Below the pieces are notes generated by a model. The model worked only from the letters and a program-made list of their open reading frames with translations. It searched no databases and was not told the origin of the DNA. A program made the translations under genes and the position numbers. A stretch of 64,000 bases of DNA from Lepisosteus oculatus (taxonomy: Eukaryota; Chordata; Actinopteri; Semionotiformes; Lepisosteidae). This document shows, piece after piece, positions 33,577 through 45,390 of the stretch; position 1 is the first letter of the stretch, and the number at the start of each line of letters is the position of its first letter. The stretch is taken from assembly GCF_040954835.1 (NCBI RefSeq), contig NC_090708.1, positions 27,664,001 through 27,728,000 on the forward strand, read 5' to 3'.

Positions 33577-35049
33577 TGCTATAAAAACGCTATAAAATAA
33601 TGTGACTAGGCACAGAACAAGTTTACAGCACAGTACAATAATAAATGCTGACCATGACTTTAGAAGCATAAATTACCTTACACTCAATTTAAACACAAGC
33701 TATCTTTAGCCCTCTAAGCTGCTTCATACAGAAATGTAGAAATCCAGGCTCAGAACACACAGCTTCATTAGCGAATACATATGCAGGACAACTAGAGAAG
33801 ACGTTTTACAGAGGATGGATTTTTAGAAACATCCCATCAGTGACATCACTGAAGTCAACTCCTAATAGGCTGGGCAAACGATTTTTAATTTTTTTTAAAA
33901 TTAAATAAAAAATGAGATATAATGATGTGTTCCTGCTTAACTTAGACATTGCATGACTTTAAAACATAAAAACAGGTTTCGAGAGTTAAAAACCACTTTT
34001 TATGCGCGAAAAATGGGTGATTTTTCTTCCTCGTGATCAGCTCAGAATCTTTGTGTACGCTGTAAGGTTTTTACTTCTTAATTAAACGTTTAAAATACAC
34101 AAATTTCATAAAGACAACACACGTTTCGAAGAGAAAAAATCCCATTCTTTTCTCTTCCTGTTGTGTGAAACTCATCAGCAGGTCTTTTTTTCCCCAATCA
34201 GAGGCTCTGAAAATAGCGTACCGCCCACTGAGCTCCGTCAGAGAGGGGCGTGGCACCGAGAGAGGGAGGAGGCGCAGAGCTCAGCAGTACAGACCGAACG
34301 TTCTTCTGCCTGGAGCACTTATGGCAGCGATCGCGTCTGCATTTATAACTTATTTTTTAAAATTAATCAAGCAATATGAAGCATCTCTTTTTACTTTTAA
34401 GTCACTTAATTATCATTAAGCACAGCTTTCTCACCACCTAGACTACTTTTTGATACTATCCTTAGACAAAGCAGAAACGTGTTGTTCTGTCTAATGACAT
34501 TACAAATGGAAAGATTACAGATTTTAATCGTCTTTAATATTGTTACGTTATACATTTTAGAAATGTTTCATCCATACAAACACCACAAAACTATTCTCGA
34601 TTGTATTTCTGAATGGTATGTTACACTTAGTTCACTGTTTTAAATACATCTAATTAAGAAAGTTAGGTGTTAGCATAAACTTTTAGCAATAATATTAAAT
34701 TTAGCACTGTAATAAGTTGTTGCACTTTCCCCCGCATCTTGTAAAAATATATTTTCATTGTTCAAATATACATTAAATCTGACTATCATATAATAAGTTA
34801 AATACAAAACTAAAGAAAAAATAGGGTTAAATATAATTCAAAAAATTTTGCTAACAATGTTAACTGTTTATAAATAATAAATTGTGTTAACTAAAGAGTA
34901 GGATGGCACAGTTGTTAGTATGCTTTTTGTTTTGTTTCTTTTTCATAAATACAACAGTAGTACCTGATTTCTCAGTGGCTTTCAAAATTAAATTATGCAT
35001 GCAAACCTGTGAACTAGAAAGATAACTAAGATATCCATCCATTTATAAT

Positions 35050-35376
35050 GGTGGCAAAGTGGTTAGCATTGCTATCTTGGAGCACAGGGGTCCTAGGTTC
35101 AATTCCTGCCATCCTGTGTGTGTGGGGTTTGCATGTTCTCTCTGGGTTACATGGTTTTTCTCCATATGTGTGATATGACTCCCTCTCGCACTCCAAAACA
35201 TACTGGTAAGTTAATTGGTTTATGGGAAAACTGGCCCTGGTGTGTGTGTGTTTGTGTCTGTCTGTCCTGTGATGGACTGGCGCTATGTCCAGGGTGTATT
35301 CTGCCTTGTGTCCGTTGCTTACTGGGATAGGCTCCAAATCCTGTACTGGATAAAGAGATTAGAAATGGATGGAAGT
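35050..35376 (+). repeat. tRNA-headed SINE with DeuSINE/V-SINE-like body
   Basis: The head has box A (GTGGCAAAGTGGTTAGCATT) and box B (GGTTCAATTCC, 35097-35107). The body has GTGGGGTTTGCATGTTCTCT, CTCCAAAACATACTGG and TAAGTTAATTGG. The distal part has GTCCTGTGATGGACTGGCG, CAGGGTGTATTCTGCC, GGGATAGGCTCCA and GGATAAAGAGATTAGAAATG. This order is typical of vertebrate SINEs with a conserved central domain. Confidence 0.85.
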
Positions 35377-35489
35377 AAAGGCACTGTGTGGATGGAACTA
35401 TACACAGTATTAGAAACCCACTATGAAATGGCAGCATCTCACTGAGAATAACTGTTCAGAATATGACAGCGAGAATCCTATCAGGGATG

Positions 35490-35880
35490 CATTACACCTG
35501 TTTTCAAGTCCTTGCATTGGTTATCTATCAGGTTTCGAGTCAACTTCAAAATCCTCAAAATCTGGTCTAGTTGTCCTCAAGAACATCTACATTCTGTGGG
35601 TGACAGGGTCTTCTCTAGCTGCACCCCAGAGATCTCAATTTGTATTCCCAGTGATATCAGTCACGCACCCTGAGTGCATTTAAATCTAACCTCCTTTCAG
35701 AAGACTTAGGGTCTGTATCTGCTTCATTTTCTAATTTTGGTAGCACCTCTAACTGCTTGTCTTTCTTATATGTATTTACTTTGTAATCTGTGGTCCTTTT
35801 ATCTGTTTTTATATCTACTGTATTGCTTTGAGATGCCACTTTTAAAGGTGATATATAAAATATTTTTTTTTTATTATTGT
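35490..35880 (+). repeat. LINE 3' end (L2-like), internally deleted
   Basis: The end of a LINE coding region can be read in pieces: a LHWLSIRFRVNFKI-like block (about 35510-35560), then GDRVFSS (about 35600-35620) and a final stretch ending in ...NLTSFQKT. The 3' UTR follows with TACTGTATTGCTTTGAGATG and CCACTTTTAAAGGTGATATA. Part of the coding region between the first two blocks is deleted. A copy of the 3' UTR lies near 7310. Confidence 0.6.
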
Positions 35881-36654
35881 TATAGAGAAACATGATCAGT
35901 TTTCCCTGGTTCAGATAAAAAGATCTAAAGCATACTAGTTTGTCACTCTTCTCATTCCCTTTGCTAAATGACTTTTCATACTAATCTGATCAATCTAACT
36001 GCCTGTTTTCTGTGCTTTCTCTATCCTGCTAGATTTGCAATTATTCTGAAAATTTTCTTCTTGAAATAACTCATTTCTTAATACCTTTTTTCACTGTTAA
36101 CATCTTTCAGCAACTCTGCGACAAAATATACACTTAGCACAGTTCTTCCTCCTACCAACATTGAATAAAAAAATCTTATGATTTCTATATTTATGTCTTT
36201 AGTGGTTTCAATAGTGACAAGGGCTAAACTTTCTTGGAAAAATGTATTTTATGTGTTGAGGAAAAAACTGACTTGTTTTAACAAAGTATGTTTACAAATC
36301 CTTTCACCTGGCAATCTACCTGAATGCCCAACTATCTGAGAAGCCCTCCATGAAACCATGGTTGCTATTAATTCATTTAGGGCTCACTGACAGAATTGCT
36401 GATTTTTATGCATGCTAATTTTCTGATTTTCTCTCTTTGTTTCATGTTTATAGATAAGACTTTATTGATCGCGAAGGGAAATTGATGTACATGTTCATGT
36501 ACATGATGAACATGTTTGCATGTTCTTTTGTAACATACACCTTCAGATTTCAACGATAAATCGTACAGTAATAAATAGCAGTAAATACTGATGTTTTGCT
36601 CCCTCTTACCAAAATATATATATATATTTTGTAGCTGGGATGAACTTTATTTCT

Positions 36655-37190
36655 TACACGTAGCAACTACCATTCGGACACGAAGCGGTTAAAGATGGCG
36701 GCAAATCAGACACCCAGAGGGGGGGACGTCTTCTCGCCTCCATAACTAAAATGCCAAATAGGAGTGGCTTAAGCGACATACACAGTCGTGTAACTGACAG
36801 TTTGAGGTAGCCTATTGTGTAAATTTCGCTTTGTTGCTGATAGGTTAAGCTTTCGAAACTCTGCCCCAAAGTCATGTAACTGATTTTTCGCCCTGTTTCG
36901 TTGGTTAAACGCAATGATCACAAGCACCACCATGGTAACTGGGATGTGTAGTTTTTAATTCCGTTTGAATTATAACTGTACGTACTGTCTTCATATTTGG
37001 CCAGGGCTTTAAAGAGAAGGCGCGGCAAAAAATTTCGGTGCCGTCGTCTCCGCTTTAAAGGCACCCCTGTGCTGGAAGAATTTGACCTCGGAATGTTTGC
37101 CCAGCGTACTCCTAGGTACTGTAACTGTCGTGTGGATAGTTTCACAAGAATCAGACAAAGATTTAAGCATCGCTTGTTCTAGATAAAACT
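36655..37190. promoter_or_regulatory. Promoter-like CpG segment with YY1 and ZNF143-type motifs
   Basis: AAGATGGCGGC (36692-36702) is the core YY1 motif, and its ATG opens a 16-codon frame (MAANQTP...). On the minus strand AACTACACATCCCAGTTACC (36934-36953) fits the ZNF143-type motif of vertebrate housekeeping promoters. CpGs are much denser than in the flanks (36700-37100). No coding exon is recognised; 61- to 86-codon ORFs here are not convincing. It may be a captured promoter or first-exon piece of a host gene. Confidence 0.4.
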
Positions 37191-38232
37191 GCAAAAAAAA
37201 TAAAACAACAACCCATAATGTACTTCTTTGCGGCTCTGTTTGCCCAAATCATATATTCACAACGTGAAATCTAGAAAATAATATTACGTAACCAAAATCC
37301 GCAATATGGAAACAGAACCTGTGTAATTGTTGATAGATGATGTACTCGTAACATTTTTACAAGACGAACTACAACATTTAAAAAATGACTTGTATGTACT
37401 TGATATCTCTAATCAATCCACGGCGACATTGTTAAAAGCAGAGTCCCAGCACAAAACGAAACTAAAACACATACCGTTTTGGGCTTCTTATTAGTTGCTC
37501 AAAAGTAATTTGACTGTATGAAATGCATAATATAAACCAAGAAACATATACGTGAGCAGTATTTACGCACTGTAGTATCGGTGTTAAGACATACCTCTCA
37601 AATACTATAAATCAAGTTAAAAATATCTCAAGACCGATTCTGGTCATAATGAAACCATGTTTCGTGTATGTTTTCTTTAAAGTACCGAGACCAGCCATAT
37701 ACTGTATGTTTATGTTCCAAAATTAATATCGTTTATGGCCTTCACACACGTTGCAGTATGCTCCTATTCTTTTTATGCTTAGCTACTAAGATTTCCCCTC
37801 AGTGGTAAAATTAGATATGAATATTCAATACTTAAACGGGCACAGTTAAGACATTAAATATACATATACATACTGTATACAGTACAGTTTGCATACGGTA
37901 ATATGTTTATGTTCCTAAAACTCTCTTTTTTGAGCATGTGAAAGCATGGTGAATCACTGTACTTTGCATGATTGGAAACAAATGCGTGATTGCGAAATGC
38001 TGTGGTGTTACTTTTCCAAAGACGGTCAATGAAAAAAAGAATGTTGACCAGGGCAATACTTTGAGTTTACACTTACAGCTTGTCCAAGGTCATTCATTAT
38101 TAATACTATTAGTAATATCTTCGTTAAAGACTGATGGCCACAGCTCAAACATGAGAGGTTGAGCTTTATTAGCTCCACCTTGCGGAAATTCTGGATACTA
38201 TTATTTTGCTTGCGGTATTATAGGAGAATTTA

Positions 38233-38330
38233 CGGTAACTAGCGGTATTTACCGGTAACTCGCGGTATTTACCGGTAGCTTGCAGTAGACTGCGTACAGC
38301 GTACCGGAAAATAATGCGGTATCGCCCGCG
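38233..38330. repeat. Subterminal GCGGTA array
   Basis: Two tandem units of about 20 bp, GCGGTATTTACCGGTAACTC and a variant, precede GTAGACTGCG and the terminus. Such arrays usually bind transposase. Similar ones are at 20-110, 48255-48325 and 51710-51800. Confidence 0.6.
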
Positions 38331-38354
38331 CATTTTGAATGGCTGCATCTGTAG

Positions 38355-38869
38355 GTTTCAGCAATAAAATATAGTGACTTGAGGTCCATATCCATTGAAA
38401 TGCAGAGTGTTGAGAATGGGGGAAGAAGTATAATGCTGACATTCTTTCAGGATCCTTGTGCTTCCGTTGTCCAAACTCTTGTTGTTTCAATTTGTGGATT
38501 CTTAGGATTTGGAAATGACCAGTGATTTAATGTTTCATGTGCCCTGCTAGCAATTTATAATTGACAGCTGTCAAACACTCAGACCTAGCAACAGATCAGT
38601 GTATAAGTGGTCTTAATGTTAAGACTGAAAACTCAGGCTGTGGCCACAAGCAGCACTGACATGAAAAACAGAGGGGACCCTGGTTAAAATCTAGGTCTGC
38701 TACAGTATGTCTGTTAATATTTAATATTTTAACAGACAAATTTAATATAAATTAATATTTATACTGTATCAACTTCAATGACTCGAACGAATGCTGATTA
38801 GGAATAAATAACAAATAACAAATAACAAATAAATAATAAATAATAAATAATACAAGTATTATTATTATT

Positions 38870-38938
<69 letters not shown>

Positions 38939-39750
38939 AAATAATACATGAACAGCCTGTGCTTTCAATTAGGATCCCCAGCATGCCAGATGTTTTAGAG
39001 AAATAGCAGCTGTAAAACATTTCAGACATTTAAAGTGACTTTTTATTAATTCAGCAAGTAGACAGAACCACAGTCACCATCAAACAGATAAAAACCCTAC
39101 CACATTCCAATCTGTTCAATATAGAATTGTAATAAGTACAAAACATATACATATACCATTATTGTTGCATCTCCTATGAATCATTTACCTGTAAGTGGTA
39201 TTTTTATAAAAGGACAGAATGTATTTTGTGACTATACTGTTATTAATTTGAAAGAAAAGCATCTTGATTAGATTTCTGGTAAAGATTATGGTAAATTGTT
39301 ACTGGAAATTTGTCATTCTAATTCACTTCAGAGGAGCTTGATGCCTTATGGTTTTCACTGTGCATATTTATTAGGCTGTAATTCTGTCTATCAGGACATC
39401 AGATCATAGAGAGAATTTTATTTTTTCCAAACTAACCTAATGAAAATTGATTAATCATGTTACATTAATTATGCAGACGATGATTTGAAAGCACAGGTAT
39501 TAGATTTTATCCAGAAATGCTATGAACATTTATTTAAGAATGTTAAAATCATGTAAAATGATTTAATTAGGTTGTGCTACACACTTAACTATTATTGTAT
39601 ATATGTATATTCTATAGTAAAAATATGTTGATTACAGTTTTACAATAAGAAATAGTATATGAAATTGTGAGTAGTATTTGTAATAAAGTTGTTATGATGT
39701 TTTGTGTATGACCTGATTCTCTATTTGCATGTTTAACATTGACATCCCTG
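38355..39750. other. Non-coding DNA downstream of OR2, with (TAA)n microsatellite
   Basis: No gene was seen. An (ATT)/(TAA)n microsatellite of about 80 bp fills 38858-38938, and its minus-strand reading as poly-Leu is an artefact. Confidence 0.6.
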
Positions 39751-39753
39751 ATA

Positions 39754-40707
39754 CTATGGTTTATTGAACTGACATGACAGTATTCTTTGTTTAAAGTACA
39801 TCTGAACAGCTGCTTTGATTTTTTCATTTCTTAAGCTGTAAATAATGGGGTTGAGCAAAGGGGTGAGGAAATAATTCAGTCCACCAATGAAGATGCGTCC
39901 ATCAGGAGGTATCCTCTCCTCTCTCAACCCAATATACACTACAGCACCAGAAGCATAGTAGAGAAAAACAACAGTTACGTGTGAGGAACACATTGAGAAA
40001 GCCTTCTTACGGCCCTCCACAATTTTCAGTTTCATTACTGATGCTATGATTCTGCAGTATGTCCATAAGACATAAAGAAAGGGGACATAGATTGACAGCA
40101 TGGCAACTGACAGGGTAAAATTCATTTGAGCTGTAACATCACCGCAGGCTAATGACATTACACTGTGATAATCACAAACAATGTGGAGGATAAAGTTAGA
40201 TCCACAGAATGACAAAGTGCTTGCCAGTACTACTGACAATAGAGGAGCTAGGAAGCCCAGCACCCAGGCTGTGGACATCATTGTAATACAGGCTTTGGTA
40301 CTAATTAAGGTGTTATAATGTAGTGGTTTCACTACAGCAACATACCTGTCATGAGCCATGGCTGCAACAAGAAATCCTTCAATAGCTGTAAATGAGATGA
40401 GAAAGTACATTTGTGCAAAGCAACCTGAGAAGGAGATGATTTTATGACCTAAAAGACCCACTAGCATTTTGGGTATGGCAGAGGTCGACAGCAGTATGTC
40501 TAAGACAGCCAGGTTCCACAGAAAGAAGTACATGGGCGTGTGGAAGTGTTGGTCAAAGGTGATTAACAACACGATGAGCAGATTACCCAGGAATGTGGCC
40601 AGGAAGAGGATGAGGAAGATGATGAAGAGTGCAGTGTCCTGTTCCTGTAGGATTTGCAGTCCCATAATGATGAACTCAGAGTGCAGAGTGATGTTGGGTC
40701 TGCTCAT
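39754..40707 (-). CDS. Intact odorant receptor (OR2)
   Basis: A complete single-exon OR of 317 residues, a G-protein-coupled receptor of olfactory sensory neurons. N-glycosylation site N5-I-T; TM1 about 26-49 with GN at 41-42; HTPMYFFL 56-63; conserved Cys96 before TM3 and Cys178/Cys188 in the second extracellular loop; MAHDRYVAVVKPLHY 117-131 at the end of TM3 (His replaces the usual Tyr in MAYDRY); KKAFSMCSSH 234-243 before TM6; PLLNPIIYSLRN 283-294 in TM7. The start ATG follows GAGCC, and the N-terminus aligns with OR1. It shares with OR1 motifs such as WNLAVLD and CDYxxVMSLACGDVTAQ, so the two are close paralogues. The ligand is unknown. Upstream DNA includes candidate 5' exon copy C (45100-45390). 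Confidence 0.97.
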   Translation of the reverse strand: MSRPNITLHSEFIIMGLQILQEQDTALFIIFLILFLATFLGNLLIVLLITFDQHFHTPMYFFLWNLAVLDILLSTSAIPKMLVGLLGHKIISFSGCFAQMYFLISFTAIEGFLVAAMAHDRYVAVVKPLHYNTLISTKACITMMSTAWVLGFLAPLLSVVLASTLSFCGSNFILHIVCDYHSVMSLACGDVTAQMNFTLSVAMLSIYVPFLYVLWTYCRIIASVMKLKIVEGRKKAFSMCSSHVTVVFLYYASGAVVYIGLREERIPPDGRIFIGGLNYFLTPLLNPIIYSLRNEKIKAAVQMYFKQRILSCQFNKP

Positions 40708-40739
40708 GGCTCAGATGGCACGGATACCTTGGAGTTAGT

Positions 40740-42692
40740 GCACCATTAGTAGAATATTATCAATATATAGAGAGATCTCATAAAGAATCATAAACTATAA
40801 TATTTATACTGCCATATAAAAAATGCCAGGATATCCCTACAGGTTGATAGTTGCTTGAACTGAGGAACAACACATTATTTTGAAATCCTAAATATGATAA
40901 GTATTTCCTGATTTCTGCAATATACTCGGTTGGTATGGCAACATAAAGATACAAATTATGTTTGAGATACCATGTTCAGAATATGCTAACCTTTATTTTA
41001 ATACCTACTGCTCTACCAAAAAGAAATGATAGAATGCCTTTGAAGTCATGTAAATGCATTTTTATAATTATAATAGGACATTGAGGTGATAATGAGGTTA
41101 CTGACTCACTGCTCATTTCTGAGTTTGACTTTCTCCATTGTATACTTGAACCATAGCACTGTAATGCTTTCTTCTGATATTTTGAAGAGATTTAAAAAAT
41201 GAGAGCAGACAACATTTTGCATATTATTTTTTTATATTTATTTCTACTATAATTTATGCTTAACACTTTCTTGCTGTAATACTTTAATCAGATATTTATT
41301 CAGTTATTTAATTAGGAATAATTAGGAATTATAATTCCTTTTATGTGATTTCTGTTCATATCTATATTTCAGGTTGTATTAAAATCTACATACTTGGCTT
41401 TAATTGACCACCAACAAAAAGAACGTGTTGTTTGTATGACTAAAATCCTCCTAAACAAAACTGCAAAAGCTTTGCTTACATGACTATGTGATATTTACTC
41501 CAAATGACGTCAATTAAAAAGGTTACTTTAACATGGAATTAACTAGTGATTCACAAGTGGGAATGACACACTATGATACACACCCACAACGAGCTGTTTT
41601 CCTTCTGCAGAGGACCAATTGACTACATTTCGGACAACACCTGAATGAGAGCAGTTCTAGGTCTGGACTCACGAAACTGGCACAGGACCAATTACGAAAC
41701 AGTAAGAGCTCAGCTGGAGCAGAAACCAGAAAACATGCTATCACTAGCTATTCAATTTTGCTCTCATATTTTCAAAAAAAGTTTGACACTGAAGGTACAG
41801 GAGTTAACATTGAAATAATAGAAAATGCCTGCTAACTATTCAGGAAGGAAATATGAAGGAGTTTTACATATCTTTCAAACAAATATGACAGAAAGTTAGA
41901 ATTGAAAGACTGTGCTTTCTACTGAAATAATTGCTAAAATCTAAATTTTACCAAGTTTTCTTTTTTTTGATTTAATGAATACATAAATCCAGCAGCACAT
42001 TTATTTTATATAGGATTACAGAAGGAATATTCCTCCTGGATCTTCAATACTATCGTAACATGTCCCTCGCTGTTTTTTTTTGTTTTACACATATAATTGA
42101 CCTACAGTTACAATGATAAAATAAAGATATGCAACACATCTATTATATTTCTTTCATCAAGTCAGACAGTGGTTAATATATTCATTTTCTGCTTCACTAA
42201 TCAAAATCACATGAACCCCCAGAGATATTTCAATGTACTGTAAACACAAGCACAAAGAACAACCAAATTCTCCAATTGAATTTACTCATTTTGATGTCTG
42301 ATAAATCTGAACAGGATTGGTTCCAACAAAATATGCCAAATGTGCCTGTTTTGAAACTACACTCTCTTCAAATTTGTCAAAAAATGTTAATTTCTTAAAA
42401 GAATTGGATGCTCACAATTAAATATTGTAAAACAATGATGAAATATACTAAAAGAGCTTTGGGAAAATCTTTGGGAATATGCTGGAAATCTCAACATTAT
42501 AAAGCATCCCCAGTAGGCAGCATTAAAAGCAAGTCCCATGTCTAACTTTATATTTTAACCTTTCTTACTAGAGTTTTTAAAATCTTTCAGTTGTCTTAAG
42601 AGAAGGTCAAAACTATAAGAATCCCGAGTCATTTTAAAATTAAGTTTACATAATTCTAATTGCATAAACTTAATCATCTTATTAGTTCTACG
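40740..42692. other. OR2 upstream DNA; first copy of a segmental duplication (41390-42660)
   Basis: 41390-42660 is homologous to 43640-45070, for example ATCCTCCTAA, CAATTGACTACATTTC with CAATTAACTACATTTC, and GGAGTTTTACATATC with GGAGTTTTATACGTC. The copies are well diverged, so this is an old tandem duplication. No ORF of note. Confidence 0.6.
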
Positions 42693-42694
42693 TA

Positions 42695-43295
42695 CAGATG
42701 CAGCCATTCAAAGTGCGTGGTACAGACACGTACTGGAGGTAATTGGCTACGGCGTCGCGCATTGTGACGCACGATGACGCGCGGTACCGCGGTACGTGAT
42801 TGGTTGACCGACAGGGGCACTCGTGGTACTATTCTTGTGTTGCGGTACTTGAATATAATTATATCGCTATTCATTTCTTTAGATACGTGATTCCATATTA
42901 TATTCCCTTTTAATCAAATTCTAAAAGTATGCTTGTTGACTCCAGTATCTCGTTAGTTAAAGACTTCTATGCTTAAAATGTTTAGGGAGAAATGGAATAC
43001 TTTTCTTTAAAGTACCAATACCAGCCATATACTGTATGTTTATGTTCCAAAATTAATATAGTTTATGGCCTTCACAGGCGTTACAGTAGGCTCCTATTCT
43101 TTTTATGCTCAGCTACTAAGATTTCCCTTCAGTGGTAAAATTCCATATAAATATTCAATACTACAACGGGCACAGTAAAGATGTTTACTGTAAATCTTTC
43201 TACGACAGACCAATGGACCACAAGTGCCCCTGTCGGTCAACAAATCACGTATCGCGCATCATCGTGTGTCACAATGCGTTTCGCCGTGTACATTT
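42695..43295. mobile_element. Short TA-flanked inverted-repeat element (about 600 bp)
   Basis: The left end CAGATGCAGCCATTC follows TA at 42693-42694. Inverted arms with GACCGACAGGGGCACTCGTG (42808-42827), its inverse (about 43212-43240) and GTGACGCACGATG motifs close the element. The right terminus is degraded beyond GCGTTTCGCCGTGTAC. It has the size and structure of a miniature derivative of the larger elements. Confidence 0.6.
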
Positions 43296-43639
43296 GTTTT
43301 TAAACAAGTTTGCCTGGATTTTGTTGTATGCTAGATGCTTTTGCTATTTTCTAGAAAAGAATGTTGCTAGTTGCAAATTATTTAACTCAATAACAAGTCA
43401 GAGATCTGCACTTCATCCACTAAGAAACTCAACTATCCTACAGAGGTTAATATTATAACAGACTCAATGCTATTCAAGACCTTCTGCTTTTATTTTGGTT
43501 CAGCATAATGAACCAGCCCTCTGTATTACTGAATGATTCCAATACCATCACAAAGCAAATGGAGCAGATGAGCCTTTGTATTACAAATTGAATGATTATC
43601 AGTTTGATTTGTATGCAATGTCATTAATGCTTTATCTTA

Positions 43640-45070
43640 AATGTGGACTCCATGCACAGGACCTTCAGTCTGACAGAAGAATGTGTTGTGTGTTTGAACA
43701 AAATCCTCCTAAGAAAAAACTGCATCTTTACTTAAATGACAATGACAATTTTTTTACAAATTACACATCAAATAGAAAGTTTTACAGTGTTTGGAACACG
43801 GCAGTGGTTCCTAGCCCTGCTCCCAGAGTAACACTGGTGTTAAAGTGCTAATTGTCCAGTCCTAATTGATGATTTGATATGCCTACTTGCTTAGACTTAT
43901 ATTTAACTTTGGCTTCAGTTAGTCTGAAGTCAACATTTCTAACTTCAAGGGTATTTTTCCCACAGTGTCAAAAGAGCTTTACACAGCCTCTCCTCAAATT
44001 GGTTTATGTTATTACTAACTAAACAGCTTTTAGTAGTTGATCCATAATTATTATCATTCAGAAGATGTCCAATTAACTACATTTCAGGCAAAATTTGAAT
44101 GAGAGCACTTCTAGACTTCAGAAATTGGCAAAGGTACTGGATCATAACATTTGACCTTTTCAGAGAAGAAATCAAGTTTATAAATATGTGTAAAAAAGAA
44201 AACAGAAATCAATAAGCCTTACATTGAAAAAATAGAAATTAGATGGGAAAACCTAGAAGACATAAGTTTACCACAGAACCAGGGAACCACCTGATCAGGG
44301 AATGCTTACTGTATATGAAGAGATGTAATTTTATCACTGGCTATTCACTGTTTCTTTGATAATAACTGAAAGATTGATTCTGAGTACAGGAGCTAACACT
44401 GAAATGACAGAAATCATAATGACTGATTTCTAATTCTATTCAGTAGGAAAAGAAAGGAGTTTTATACGTCCTTTAAAACAAAATGAACAGACAGACAAGT
44501 AGAATTGAAAACCATACTTCTGTTTGTTGATTTCATGAAACCCGATTCCTGTGGCACTTGTTGATTATATTATTAAAAAAAGTTATTCCTTGATCTTCAC
44601 TACTGTTCTAACAAATCCCTTATTGATTGTGTTTTCTGTGCATAGTAATGACTTACCAGAGACAGCAATAAAGATCAGAACAAAGCCAAACGACATGTGT
44701 TATGTTTCTTTTATAAAATAAGACAGTGCTTAATATAGTCACTTTAATGTGAATTTCAATGTGAACATAACTACAAATAACCTGACAAATAGAACTTATT
44801 CACTTTAGCATCTGTGAACAAAATTCCAAAATGTGGCACATGTAAAACTGATGTGAATATATGTTAAGATAATTTAATTCTAACAATTTAATTTATTAAG
44901 ATATTGACCATATACTGTATGCTTGAAATCTCTCAATGACTTAAGTCTCTTATCTGACTTTATACCTCAATCTTTCTTACCTGTGGTTTTAAAATCTTTC
45001 TAATGTGGTCTTAAGAAAAGGATAAAGTTAGTGTGCCTAATTCTAATAGCATAAACTGAATTACCAAATG
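43640..45070. repeat. Second copy of the OR2-upstream segmental duplication
   Basis: Partner of 41390-42660. An ORF at 43576-43851 is inside but shows no family resemblance. The short element 42695-43295 lies between the two copies. Confidence 0.55.
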
Positions 45071-45099
45071 AGATCAACATATTTTTTTAAAGAAAATAA

Positions 45100-45390
45100 A
45101 AACCAGCAAGTTGCAGGTATCAGTTAACAGTTAAATTGTGCATGTTTGAAATACAAATCAGTGACCCACTTACCTGGAACCTGAATCTATTCACTGTGCT
45201 CTTCAGGCACAGAACAAACCTGATGGACAAGAAATTCGTCTTCTAATCTCTGCTGCTTTTAACAGCAGGTATTTGCAATGACCCCAGAGGCCACTTAGTG
45301 CAAAGATGTAACTGTAGCACTTATTAATCTGGAGAGATAGAAATTGAACACTAGGCCCAAAGGGTTAAGAAAAAGAATGAATCACTTAAT
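45100..45390 (-). promoter_or_regulatory. OR-upstream block, copy C, candidate 5' exon of OR2
   Basis: It matches 11550-11750 (shared CACAGAACAAACCTG-type, CCAGAGGCCACT and CCCAAAGGG parts). The minus strand carries CCAG|GTAAGTG at 45168-45176, a near-ideal splice donor in the position where copies A and B also have donors. It lies about 4.4 kb upstream of the OR2 start. An untranslated first exon is an inference from conservation and from what is known of OR gene structure. Confidence 0.45.

Larger units (their letters stand above)
31019..38351. mobile_element. 7.3-kb TA-flanked inverted-repeat element carrying cargo
   Basis: Termini CAGATGCAGCCATTC (31019) and its inverse (38337-38351) are flanked by TA (31017-31018, 38352-38353). 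The arms share inverted blocks such as 31215-31330 with 37690-37830. The two subterminal regions differ: CACCGCGGTAAGTGATTGG on the left, tandem GCGGTATTTACCGGTA units on the right (38233-38290). An internal palindromic pair (32145-32290 with 32870-33020) recurs at 53400-53550 and 58680-58840. Inside are a G-poor block, a SINE, a LINE end and a promoter-like CpG segment. No transposase was seen. Confidence 0.65.

Noticed and set aside
36997..37182. 61-codon Arg-rich ORF in the CpG segment
   Set aside because: Composition follows the CpG-rich DNA; overlapping ORFs of similar size exist on the other strand and no domain is visible.
38752..38949. Minus-strand ORF with a long poly-Leu stretch
   Set aside because: It is the translation of a (TAA)n microsatellite.
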